From positions 1 through 21,263 of IMG/VR virus record IMGVR_UViG_3300005664_000125: 21,263 nt of DNA; one strand, written 5' to 3'. The translations under genes and the position numbers were made by a program. The notes under the pieces were generated by a model. The model was not told the DNA's origin and searched no databases. It was given only the letters and a program-made list of their open reading frames with translations. The DNA comes from a virus. Shown one piece after another: positions 11,077 through 17,159 of the stretch. The stretch's first letter is position 1. Each line of letters starts with the position of its first letter.

Positions 11077-11162
11077 AGGAAGCGCCCCACAAAGAACCCA
11101 ATGAAGGCGCAAGCGGCCCCTGTTACCACACCGAGAAAGAAAACGGCAGTGAGACTCACCAT
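11070..11162 (-). CDS. Single-span membrane micropeptide (30 aa)
   Basis: The peptide reads MVSLTAVFFLGVVTGAACAF followed by a short IGFFVGRFLC end: one continuous hydrophobic helix with a lone Arg near the C-terminus. A perfect AAGGAGG lies 4 bases before the ATG at 11162 and 7 bases before the GTG at 11159. The GTG makes a GTGA overlap with the upstream stop and is probably the real start (29 aa). Its own stop overlaps the next gene's GTG. The strong ribosome site and overlaps on both sides argue that it is translated. It could tether the two flanking glycosyltransferase-like proteins to the membrane; that is conjecture. Confidence 0.68.
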   Translation of the reverse strand: MVSLTAVFFLGVVTGAACAFIGFFVGRFLC

Positions 11163-11947
11163 ACAGCCTCCTTGCGGTGGGCGATGATCCGCGCGAACGG
11201 CTCGCCGGTTGCGATCTCTTCGAACCCCCACTGCCCGTGGCTCATGCGGTGGAGTGCAAGCTTGCGCAGCCCGTCGCTTCTGCTGCACAAAGGGAACGAC
11301 GACAGCCGCAGGCCCCCGATCTGGCAGATCCACTTCGGCGCCGCGTAGAACACCGGGATGCCCTCGACGAGCGCGAGCACGCCCATCGAGCTGCACCAGA
11401 TCACCATCGCGAACGCGTAGCTCAAGTCGCGCACGGGATCGACCTTCGGTGCGTGGTTGCCTGGGTGCGGGATGACGCGCACCGGCACGGACGTGAGGCG
11501 GCGCACCTCGGGGTAGGCAATCTTCTCGGCCCAGTTCGGCGGGCTCGCCATCAGCGTCGAGCCGATGCCCCGCTGGCCGCGGATCACGATCTCGGTGCCC
11601 CCGGCACGCCAGGGCTTGAGCACGAAGCCGAGCCGACTGAAGCGGTCCTCGTCGCCGACCGGGAACCACCCGGACCCGTTGTGGCCGTGCACGCTGATCG
11701 CGTAGTTCGTCTTGTCGACCTTCTGCAGGTAGCCGTTCTCGGCGACGATGACCGTACCACCGAGGGCCTCCCACTGGTTCGCCTGGGCTTCGGCCGGTCC
11801 CTTCTTCCGGTTCCAGATGACGAGCCAGTCCTCGGGGCCTTCAGGGACCAGGGAGTTGACGAGCTTGAAGCCGACGCGCCGTAGCCCATCCTCGAAGGAC
11901 TGGCGACGGTAGTAGGGTTCCTTGCGGATAAGGCAGAGGGCTCTCAC
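11156..11947 (-). CDS. Glycosyltransferase-like protein (GT-B type), paralogue of the 10339-11076 gene
   Basis: The GTG at 11947 overlaps the preceding stop (GTGA) and follows an exceptionally good ribosome site, GGAAGGAGGTG, six bases away. The 263-aa protein has an N-terminal Rossmann-like region (EDWLVIWNRKKG, then GGTVIVAENGYL). RFSRLGFVLKPW lies at 102-113, VRVIPHPGNH follows, and the C-terminal signature IWCSSMGVLALVEGIP is at about 183-198. The ordered match to the 245-aa gene downstream indicates an old duplication. The EG-x-P turn after a Ser pair is where GT-B transferases bind the donor nucleotide. I am fairly sure of a glycan role, less of the exact family. Confidence 0.72.
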   Translation of the reverse strand: MRALCLIRKEPYYRRQSFEDGLRRVGFKLVNSLVPEGPEDWLVIWNRKKGPAEAQANQWEALGGTVIVAENGYLQKVDKTNYAISVHGHNGSGWFPVGDEDRFSRLGFVLKPWRAGGTEIVIRGQRGIGSTLMASPPNWAEKIAYPEVRRLTSVPVRVIPHPGNHAPKVDPVRDLSYAFAMVIWCSSMGVLALVEGIPVFYAAPKWICQIGGLRLSSFPLCSRSDGLRKLALHRMSHGQWGFEEIATGEPFARIIAHRKEAVW

Positions 11948-12546
11948 TTCAGCACCTCCTTCCAGTCCACCACCGGAAAGCACTGCATCGCAGACCCCGG
12001 AGTGGCGTTGAGCACCTCGCACTTCTCGACTTCGAGATCGCGAGCAACCTTGTTGAGCTTGTGCAGCCATTCCTCGAAAGTCTGGTTCTGCACCATCGGC
12101 GCCGGATGGTCGGCGTGATGGTGCCGCTCGCCGTTGGGCCCCAGCTTCATGTCGAAGCCGAGCAGGATGATCCGCCGGCTGCCGAACAGGTAAGCGAGGT
12201 TCAAGGCCTGCACACCGGAATTCCCGTTGATGTGGATCATGTTCTTGCCGAGCCCTTCGCGGTTCACCCCCTTCATGCGGTTCAACTTCGGCCACCTCGC
12301 TGCGGCACTATTGTCCTGGGTCCAGAGCTTGCCCGGGAACACGCGCACGATCTCGGCCATGTAGCACTTCCAGAAGAGGAAGTCGCCCGCGTAGAGGATG
12401 TTCGCCCACGGCACGCGCCGGAAGGTCGTGTTGACCACGATCGTGTCGAACCCGGAGGCGCGAGCCGCCTCGCACTGCTCGTCGGTCAGGCTCGGCCCGC
12501 TGGCGATCACGATCGCGGTCTTGTTCGACCAGTTGGGGAGGGTCAT
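11944..12546 (-). CDS. DUF115/GT42-like Rossmann protein, probable glycan enzyme
   Basis: This 200-aa protein starts at ATG 12546, five bases after the stop of a 15-codon ORF, with only a weak ribosome site, so it may depend on that ORF for translation. Motifs: IVIASGPSL (13-20), VVNTTFRRVPWANILYAGD, NGNSGVQALNLAYLFG (107-122), IILLGFDM (126-133) and a histidine cluster RHHHADH (141-147). The GxGPSL start and the NxxSG...A...LG...LxGxD end are shared by MptE-like DUF115 proteins and by Campylobacter-type sialyltransferases (GT42). Phage homologues are common. It is the first gene of the uninterrupted overlapping run, so it probably acts in the same glycan pathway. Confidence 0.75.
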   Translation of the reverse strand: MTLPNWSNKTAIVIASGPSLTDEQCEAARASGFDTIVVNTTFRRVPWANILYAGDFLFWKCYMAEIVRVFPGKLWTQDNSAAARWPKLNRMKGVNREGLGKNMIHINGNSGVQALNLAYLFGSRRIILLGFDMKLGPNGERHHHADHPAPMVQNQTFEEWLHKLNKVARDLEVEKCEVLNATPGSAMQCFPVVDWKEVLK

Positions 12547-12550
12547 CGCT

Positions 12551-12598
12551 TCAGCTTGTCTTTGAGGGCAGCGCCGGAGGCTCAGTCTCTTGGGTCAT
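12551..12598 (-). CDS. 15-aa mini-ORF, possible translational coupler or duplication remnant
   Basis: The peptide reads MTQETEPPALPSKTS. It has a strong GGGAGGA site 5 bases before its ATG and stops 4 bases before the next gene's ATG. Its first 7 residues are identical to those of the 59-aa protein just upstream because both starts lie in copies of a 20-bp direct repeat. It overlaps the end of that 59-aa gene by 17 bases. It could be a leader that couples translation to the DUF115-like gene, or the truncated remains of a duplicated small gene. Confidence 0.45.
   Translation of the reverse strand: MTQETEPPALPSKTS
12579..12598. repeat. 20-bp direct repeat, copy 1
   Basis: This is identical to 12742-12761. 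On the minus strand it carries the ATG and first seven codons of the 15-aa ORF and also spans the stop codon of the 59-aa gene in another frame. The copies are 163 bases apart, so recombination between them would delete exactly one small gene. Confidence 0.9.
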
Positions 12599-12761
12599 CG
12601 TCGTCCTCCCATTGGTGGCACATGCACTCGCAGCGAAGCGGCCTATCGAACGAGAAACCGTAGCGAAGAAGTTGGCAGTCCTTTGCGTCCCTGCTGACGC
12701 ACGCGCATCCGTAGGTTCCGCGCGGGCCTTCCGCGTCTGTTGGCTCAGTCTCTTGGGTCAT
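12582..12761 (-). CDS. Small cysteine-rich protein (59 aa)
   Basis: The ATG at 12761 has AGGAG about 6 bases upstream and is preferred over the in-frame ATG at 12791. The protein has an acidic N-terminus (TQETEPTDAEG), then CACVSRDAKDCQLLRYGF, then a C-terminal RCECMCHQWEDDDDP. Five Cys plus a His (C-x-C, C, C-x-C-x-CH spacing) suggest a small zinc-binding fold. Short phage proteins with this C-x-C...DxxxC...RY...C-x-C-x-CH layout look familiar, but I know of no function. Its 3' end contains the second copy of the repeat that forms its own start. Confidence 0.62.
   Translation of the reverse strand: MTQETEPTDAEGPRGTYGCACVSRDAKDCQLLRYGFSFDRPLRCECMCHQWEDDDDPRD
12742..12761. repeat. 20-bp direct repeat, copy 2
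   Basis: GGCTCAGTCTCTTGGGTCAT is identical to the stretch at 12579-12598. On the minus strand it carries the ATG and first seven codons of the 59-aa gene. Confidence 0.9.
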
Positions 12762-12784
12762 GTCTGCTCCTGCTTTGCGATCCA

Positions 12785-12844
12785 CGCTCACGCTCCGGGT
12801 CAGGCTGCGGCGCCGTGGTGCCCGCCTGAACTCGGGCGTTAGGT
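12785..12844 (-). other. attC-like imperfect palindrome (60 bp)
   Basis: Read on the minus strand, it opens with ACCTAAC at 12844-12838, a perfect match to the integron R'' consensus RYYYAAC, two bases after the stop of the 79-aa gene. Two 21-base arms (12785-12805 and 12824-12844) match at 14 of 21 paired positions, including an unbroken GCCTGA at the loop-proximal end, around an 18-base GC-rich centre. The far end is GTGAGCG rather than GTTRRRY. Overall size, palindromic form and placement after a gene stop resemble a degraded integron attC. A simple intergenic hairpin is the alternative. Confidence 0.35.
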
Positions 12845-12845
12845 T

Positions 12846-13085
12846 TCACGGTCGTTGCGGCTCGTGGTTGTGCTTGGAATCCAACTGCTCAAGAGTGGTC
12901 AGTCCGAGCCGCATCCATAGCCGTTCGGCCATCGTGAGCCAGTGCAGCGTTCCGTCTCGGCAGCAAAGCAATGGGCCGTCAATGTGGTTCCATTGAATAT
13001 GCGGCCCTGCATTCGGCCCACGTTGCACCATTTCCATGTCAGGGGCAACAGCGAACTGGGCGCGCACGTTTCTGCTCTTGGTCAC
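12846..13085 (-). CDS. Hypothetical protein (79 aa)
   Basis: The GTG at 13085 makes a GTGA overlap with the cupin stop, with GGGAG upstream. The sequence has a Gly/His/Trp centre (GPHIQWNHIDGPLLCCRDGT) followed by a helix HWLTMAERLWMRLGL and TTLEQLDSKHNHEP. I recognise no family. Base composition is about 59% GC by count, lower than the flanking cassette genes. The attC-like palindrome begins immediately after its stop, the arrangement of a gene cassette. The overlap with the upstream gene argues against a recent cassette insertion. Confidence 0.65.
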   Translation of the reverse strand: MTKSRNVRAQFAVAPDMEMVQRGPNAGPHIQWNHIDGPLLCCRDGTLHWLTMAERLWMRLGLTTLEQLDSKHNHEPQRP

Positions 13086-13570
13086 AGCAGATACTCCCGG
13101 TGCGGAACCTTCCGGCCGTTGACGTTGAATCCCCAACTCCGACTCTTCGGCCCCGAGATGAACAGGGTCCACGTCGAGCCCCGCTCGGGCAGCGTGAGCC
13201 GGTGCCAGCTCGACGCCTTGCGGAACAGAACACTCCCCGGCCCCCAGTGGTTCACGTCGACGAGCCGGCCCGCGTCGTTGTAGACGGTCTCGATGTAGTT
13301 GCCACGCAAGATGACCGTGACATACCACCACGGGTGATCGTGGGGGTGGCGCCCGGCATCGCTGCGCAGGATCTCGTGCACGCGCACCGCGATGCCGAAG
13401 TGCTGCAGCAGCTTCGCGACCGGCCGGCGCCAGGACACAGGCCCGCAGCCGATACCTGTGGCGCTGCCGTCGCTGACGTAGGGCACGAGCCACCAGCGGT
13501 TCATGTAGCCCGCGAGGTGGAAGTAGGGGGTGCGCTGCGCGCGTTGGATGATGCGGTCGACGAGGTTCAT
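13082..13570 (-). CDS. Cupin-like protein
   Basis: The ATG at 13570 overlaps the methyltransferase stop (ATGA), giving 162 aa. The beta-barrel metal motif is visible as RHPHDHPWWYVTVILRGNY (His75, His77 and His79 in HPHDHP, then the conserved Gly turn). It is followed by GPGSVLFRKASSWHRLTL with His123 as the second-motif histidine. This is the G(X)5HXH...H pattern of cupins in a short phage version. The N-terminal 45 residues are helical and unfamiliar. Cupins can be sugar epimerases, dioxygenases or simple binding proteins, and this one cannot be assigned a reaction. It sits between a DNA methyltransferase and the glycan cassette, so either link is possible. Confidence 0.72.
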   Translation of the reverse strand: MNLVDRIIQRAQRTPYFHLAGYMNRWWLVPYVSDGSATGIGCGPVSWRRPVAKLLQHFGIAVRVHEILRSDAGRHPHDHPWWYVTVILRGNYIETVYNDAGRLVDVNHWGPGSVLFRKASSWHRLTLPERGSTWTLFISGPKSRSWGFNVNGRKVPHREYLL

Positions 13571-14139
13571 GTCAGAACTCCCCACTGTGTAGCCATTGCG
13601 TCTGCGACGCCTTGGTATGTCCTGCTGCGTTCTTTCCACCGATCAGGGCCCGGGGCCATGCGGTGAACGCGCGCCTCTCGCCCTTCTACTACGTTTGTCG
13701 GCTTCAACTTCGGCAGATTCTTCAACCACAGGCAAGTTGCCTTTGTCTCTCCGTGTCCGAACTGCCACGGCTGGATGATCTGATCTGGTTTGCGAATCAC
13801 CGTGCTGATGATCGAAACCGGATTTTCCAGCGCGATGTACTTGATCGGGGCGGCAAGTAGAGCGCGCACAAAATCCAATGCTCTCTGTTGCCTTCCGTCC
13901 GATCGTTTCGTCGCGAAGTGTCGGGCGCCGCTCACGGCAAGATCGGTGCATGGGGGGTGCGCGATCATCAGATCCCATCCTTCCTTGTTTTGCGACACGC
14001 GCACAGCGTCATCAGATAGGTGCCACGGGCTACCGTCCTCGGCCGGTTCGTACAGATCGCACGACCACGCATCGTGCCCGCGGTCGCGGAACGCCTGCCG
14101 GACGCGCCCACTGTATTCACACGCGACAAGGACTCTCAC
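13567..14139 (-). CDS. Short C5-cytosine DNA methyltransferase-like protein
   Basis: The GTG at 14139 overlaps the helicase stop (GTGA) and follows GGAGGAAGAAGG, giving 190 aa. It starts [17 protein letters not shown], a C5-methyltransferase motif I, and has IAHPPCTDLAVSGARHF with the catalytic-type PPC at residues 62-64 and ALENPVSI (105-107), corresponding to the ENV motif. It is about half the length of a standard C5 enzyme and I see no target-recognition domain or C-terminal motifs IX/X. Phages carry many such short Dcm-like proteins, presumably to protect their DNA. It is less GC-rich (about 55% in the rows counted) than its neighbours, hinting at separate acquisition. Confidence 0.75.
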   Translation of the reverse strand: MRVLVACEYSGRVRQAFRDRGHDAWSCDLYEPAEDGSPWHLSDDAVRVSQNKEGWDLMIAHPPCTDLAVSGARHFATKRSDGRQQRALDFVRALLAAPIKYIALENPVSIISTVIRKPDQIIQPWQFGHGETKATCLWLKNLPKLKPTNVVEGREARVHRMAPGPDRWKERSRTYQGVADAMATQWGVLT

Positions 14140-15587
14140 GCCTTCTTCCTCCGGTTCACAGCCGCGAGCAGGGCATCCTGCACGCTGATCTTCGACGCGT
14201 GCCGTGCGAGCACGTCCTCGTCGATGGTGTCCTCGGCCACGATGTCGTAGACGAACACCGGGCGATCGAGACCGGCCTGCATCTGACGCTCGGGTCCGAT
14301 GCGGCCGATGATCTGCAGGCGCAACTCCAAATCCCACGAGTTGCCGTAGAAGGCGATGATGTTCGTGACGTGCTGGAAGCCGTCGATCCCGTGGCCCGCG
14401 CTCTTCGGGTGCGCGAGCAGCATGTCGATCTTGCCGGCTTTGAAGTCGTCCTCGTCCTGCTCGCTCTTGAGCACGCGCGCCTTGGGGAAGGCCTTCAGCA
14501 GCCGCGGGATGTCGCTCTGGAACTGATAGGCCACGAGCACAGGCATGCCCTCGGCTTCCTCGACGATGCTCTCAAGGGCCTCGGTCTTCGCGCCGTGCAC
14601 CTCGCGCCACGCCTGGGCCCTCGGGTCGCTCTCGTTCTCGACGCTCGGGTCGAGGTACGCGGCGCCGTTCGCAAGCTGCAGCAGCTTGTTCGTCTTCACG
14701 CCCGCGTTGAACGCTTCGATCTCGTGGTTCTCGATCTGCGTGAAGAGAGCGTTCTCCATCTCACGGTAGTGCTTCCGGGCAGCCGGCGGCAGATCGACCT
14801 TCACGGTGCGGTAGATCGGATCCTTGATGTCGAACCAGTCCTTCGCGTCGATCGACAGGCACAGGTCGGCGACGAGTGCGTGGATCTCTTCGTCGGCGCC
14901 TTTCTGGATCACGGACTCAATGTGCGTGCGTCCGTTCGCGAGCGCATCCTGAATCCGCTTGAAGCCGAACCACCGCTCTTCGAAGCCCGAGAAGGTCTCG
15001 CCGAGCCGCTTGCCGCGATCGAGGAAATGAAGCTGGCCGTAAAGGTCTTTCAATCCAAGCGGTGAGGGGGTGCCCGTTAGCTCAATGAAGTGGCGTAGGA
15101 ACGGGTGCCACGCCATCTTAGACAGGGCCTGGGCCGTCACCCCGCCCTGTGTTGCACGGTACGCCTTCAGCTTGCGCGACTCATCGGCGATGATCGTGCG
15201 GAACGGCATCTTGCCTTTCAGGCGATCGACGAGCCACGGGATGTTTTCATAATTGATCGTATAGAGGCGACTCGTCGCGCAGCCGAAGAGGGTCGCCACG
15301 GCTTGCTCCCGCTCGGCTGCAGCGCCGATGATCTGGCACACGTCGATGTGCTTCGTGTGCTCCCACTTCCGGGTCTCTTCACGCCACACCTTGCGCGCGA
15401 CGCGCAGCGGACCGATCGCGAGTGCCGGCCAAGCATCGTCGTGGATTAGGTCAAGGGCATCGAGCGCAGTGAGAGTACAAATCGTCTTACCCAAACCCAT
15501 ACCCATCCAAAGGGCGCACCTTGGGTTTTGCAGGATGTGTCCGATTGCGGTGCCTTGATAAGGCAGGGGGGTGAACGGCTTGCTCAC
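14136..15587 (-). CDS. SNF2-type superfamily 2 DNA helicase/translocase
   Basis: The GTG at 15587 overlaps the HNH stop (GTGA), giving 483 aa. The N-terminal Q-like element [12 protein letters not shown] precedes Walker A GMGLGKT (29-35). Motif II is [10 protein letters not shown] (DES at 135-137, the DExx-K form of phage SNF2 proteins), motif III LTGTP (170-174) and motif [13 protein letters not shown] (425-435). The protein is complete, and its length is normal for phage SNF2-like helicases that sit next to VRR-NUC nucleases in replication modules. It presumably remodels or unwinds DNA during replication or recombination. It is not a hexameric replicative helicase, and neither that nor a primase is seen in the window. 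Confidence 0.92.
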   Translation of the reverse strand: MSKPFTPLPYQGTAIGHILQNPRCALWMGMGLGKTICTLTALDALDLIHDDAWPALAIGPLRVARKVWREETRKWEHTKHIDVCQIIGAAAEREQAVATLFGCATSRLYTINYENIPWLVDRLKGKMPFRTIIADESRKLKAYRATQGGVTAQALSKMAWHPFLRHFIELTGTPSPLGLKDLYGQLHFLDRGKRLGETFSGFEERWFGFKRIQDALANGRTHIESVIQKGADEEIHALVADLCLSIDAKDWFDIKDPIYRTVKVDLPPAARKHYREMENALFTQIENHEIEAFNAGVKTNKLLQLANGAAYLDPSVENESDPRAQAWREVHGAKTEALESIVEEAEGMPVLVAYQFQSDIPRLLKAFPKARVLKSEQDEDDFKAGKIDMLLAHPKSAGHGIDGFQHVTNIIAFYGNSWDLELRLQIIGRIGPERQMQAGLDRPVFVYDIVAEDTIDEDVLARHASKISVQDALLAAVNRRKKA

Positions 15588-16138
15588 GGTATGAACTTGT
15601 TGTGCTTGCGCAGGTTGTCTCTCTTCGGAACGATCTGCAAGTTCCAGTGAACATGCAACCCAGACACCAACTTACCGCGCAGCGGCACTTCGTGGTCTAC
15701 GTGAACATCGGCGCCCAATTCACGCAAGCGCGCCGCTTCTGCGTAGACGGCGGCGATCTGTTCCGTGTCGGAAAAAGGGACCGTTCGGCGTAGCTTCCCG
15801 GCATGGTAGGCCGAGGAATGTGCAGCGTTTCGGGCGGCGTTCGCTTTCTTGTAAGCTGATTTTTTGGCAGCCAGCAGAGTGCGATTCGCAGCGGCCCACG
15901 CAGCGTACACCTCTGGGTTCTTCGCCCGGTAGGCGCGTTGCTTCTCTAGGTTCACTTCCCTGTTGCGGGCGTGGTAGTCGCGGGCTTTAGCCGCCAGTTC
16001 CGCTCTGTGTGCCTTGTTATACGCGCGTGCGGCAGCGATCTTTTCATCCTTGTTCTCTTGGTACCTCACCCGCGCCTCGGCCGCGATTCGTTCCTTGTTC
16101 GCCTCGTACCACGCCTTCTTGTATTCCGACCTGTTCAT
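15584..16138 (-). CDS. HNH endonuclease with helical-repeat N-terminus
   Basis: I start at the ATG of the ATGA overlap with the VRR-NUC stop (184 aa); an in-frame start at 16153 exists. Residues 1-115 are a run of basic helices repeating a Tyr-x3-Asn/His pattern about every 20 residues ([22 protein letters not shown]), a DNA-binding arm often found in phage HNH enzymes. The nuclease core is [20 protein letters not shown] followed by [16 protein letters not shown], with Asp148, His149, the central Asn166 and Asn180/Lys181. Its composition is noticeably less GC-rich than the flanking genes. It separates VRR-NUC from the SNF2 helicase, usually neighbours, which suggests a free-standing homing endonuclease insertion. 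Confidence 0.85.
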   Translation of the reverse strand: MNRSEYKKAWYEANKERIAAEARVRYQENKDEKIAAARAYNKAHRAELAAKARDYHARNREVNLEKQRAYRAKNPEVYAAWAAANRTLLAAKKSAYKKANAARNAAHSSAYHAGKLRRTVPFSDTEQIAAVYAEAARLRELGADVHVDHEVPLRGKLVSGLHVHWNLQIVPKRDNLRKHNKFIP

Positions 16139-16455
16139 AGCATCGGCAACCACGCGTCAAGCTCGGCCAAATCTCTGACCATCACCACGACGCACCCCGA
16201 CGCGCGCAGCCGCTCGTGCTCGCGCGCCTGGGCCGCGGTCGCATCCTTGCCGGGTCGCTTGGTTTCGACGAAGACGTTCTGGCCCTTGCGACCGTAGAAC
16301 ACTCTGCCGTGGATCGTGCAAGGCCGGTCGATCGCCGGCAGCAACGCGAGCACATCCGGCGCGCTGTGCCGCCCGAGCCAGGACACGGCGCGGATCTCGC
16401 CACCGTAGCTCTCGACTCGGGCCTTCAGGGCCTCGCGGATCTTGGACTCACGCAC
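16135..16455 (-). CDS. VRR-NUC domain nuclease
   Basis: The GTG at 16455 overlaps the preceding gene by 8 bases and gives 106 aa, the usual size of single-domain phage VRR-NUC proteins. The PD-(D/E)xK core is plain: APDVLAL (Asp34), then [16 protein letters not shown] (Glu64-x-Lys66), then [16 protein letters not shown] with the hydrophobic strand that ends the fold. These small nucleases occur beside phage SNF2 helicases and are thought to act as structure-specific or Holliday-junction-type nucleases in replication. In this phage the helicase is one gene further on, past an HNH insertion. Confidence 0.92.
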   Translation of the reverse strand: MRESKIREALKARVESYGGEIRAVSWLGRHSAPDVLALLPAIDRPCTIHGRVFYGRKGQNVFVETKRPGKDATAAQAREHERLRASGCVVVMVRDLAELDAWLPML

Positions 16456-16669
16456 TGGCGACCCTCACGTCGTTCACTTGACTCGCCGCCTGTCGCACGA
16501 ACACCTCGCCGGGCCCATAGTCGCTCGCGTACTTCGCTTCGGTGTCCGCTTCTTCTCGCGTATCGAACATGGTCGCCCGCGCCGGGTCGGTAGTCCAGTT
16601 CTGCGCCGACTGCATCCAGTAGTGGTTTGCGGCCGATGCCATGTTCATCCAGATGTAGAACTTGCCCAT
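16448..16669 (-). CDS. Hypothetical protein (73 aa)
   Basis: The ATG at 16669 follows AAAGGGAA at good spacing and is preferred to the ATG at 16726. The sequence is short and aromatic at the start (MGKFYIWMNMASAANHYW). The middle, DPARATMFDTREEADTEAKY, looks like the strand-helix unit of small phage proteins that place a field of data after xxxAxxFxTxEEA. No catalytic motif is seen. It is the first gene after the 82-base gap that holds the palindromic promoter-like site, so it may head a sub-operon. Confidence 0.68.
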   Translation of the reverse strand: MGKFYIWMNMASAANHYWMQSAQNWTTDPARATMFDTREEADTEAKYASDYGPGEVFVRQAASQVNDVRVASA

Positions 16670-16713
16670 GATCCATTCCCTTTCGGTTGATGCCGCCGGA
16701 AAGTCGGCGACAG

Positions 16714-16751
16714 CCGATTGTATCAAGTGATACTTACACCAACCTTACAGC
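16714..16751 (-). promoter_or_regulatory. AT-rich palindromic promoter/operator-like site
   Basis: This short AT-rich island lies in the only substantial gap of the right-hand replication unit other than the polymerase leader. GTATCAAGTGATAC at 16720-16733 is a palindrome except for its central two bases. On the minus strand it provides TACAAT as a -10-like box, preceded by two close TGTAAG copies (in TGTAAGGTTGGTGTAAG). A convincing -35 box at 17-base spacing is not present, so it could be an activator- or repressor-controlled promoter or a phage-polymerase site. Confidence 0.4.
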
Positions 16752-17159
16752 CTAGAACGGGCACTCGACGCGCAACTCGCCGACCGCATCCCACACCACC
16801 CCGTCATCGACTTCCACATCCTCGGGCAGCCCGAGCATCCAACCCTCGCGCCGATGGATGTTGTCCTGCTTCGACTCGCCGATGAGGTGGTCGGGGTTGA
16901 TGCAGAGCCAATTACCGACGCACAGGTGCGAAGCCTCGTGCAGCGGATCGAGATCGCCGAACTCGCGCAGCATCACGCGCGCTGCGTTGTGCTGCTTGGG
17001 CTTGCCCCCGCGGCCTGCGCCTGGGGTCCGCATGGACAACGCCGGCCGGTCGCCGCCACCGTGCCGCCGGGTCGGGCCGGTCCACGTCCAGCAGGCTTGC
17101 GCGTTCTTGGGCTCGGCCGTGTTCGCCACGAGGCGGGCGTAGAGGGACTCGTACCTCAC
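16752..17159 (-). CDS. HNH_3-type endonuclease
   Basis: The GTG at 17159 overlaps the zinc-ribbon stop (GTGA); the protein is 135 aa. Conserved features run in order: CWTWTGPT (23-30), HNAARVMLREFG (about 57-68), then EASHLCVGNWLCINPDHLIG (75-94) with Cys80, Cys86, Asn88 and His91, followed by KQDNIHRREG. This is the layout of phage HNH_3 homing endonucleases, where the His of SHLC and the NPDHL motif form the metal site. The C-terminal 30 residues are acidic and unlike the family. It is probably a selfish nuclease or a recombination helper. It sits directly before the gap with the promoter-like palindrome. Confidence 0.85.
   Translation of the reverse strand: MRYESLYARLVANTAEPKNAQACWTWTGPTRRHGGGDRPALSMRTPGAGRGGKPKQHNAARVMLREFGDLDPLHEASHLCVGNWLCINPDHLIGESKQDNIHRREGWMLGLPEDVEVDDGVVWDAVGELRVECPF

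Noticed and set aside
4683-13570. DNA hypermodification operon as the main reading of the cassette
   Set aside because: No thymidylate-synthase-like, nucleotide kinase or base glucosyltransferase gene is seen, while FkbM, TylF, GT8 and GT9 families point to glycans. It is kept only as an alternative for the oxygenase.
13596-13860. Small plus-strand ORFs opposite the cytosine methyltransferase
   Set aside because: They are antisense to a gene with PPC and ENP motifs and have no ribosome site or recognisable protein features.
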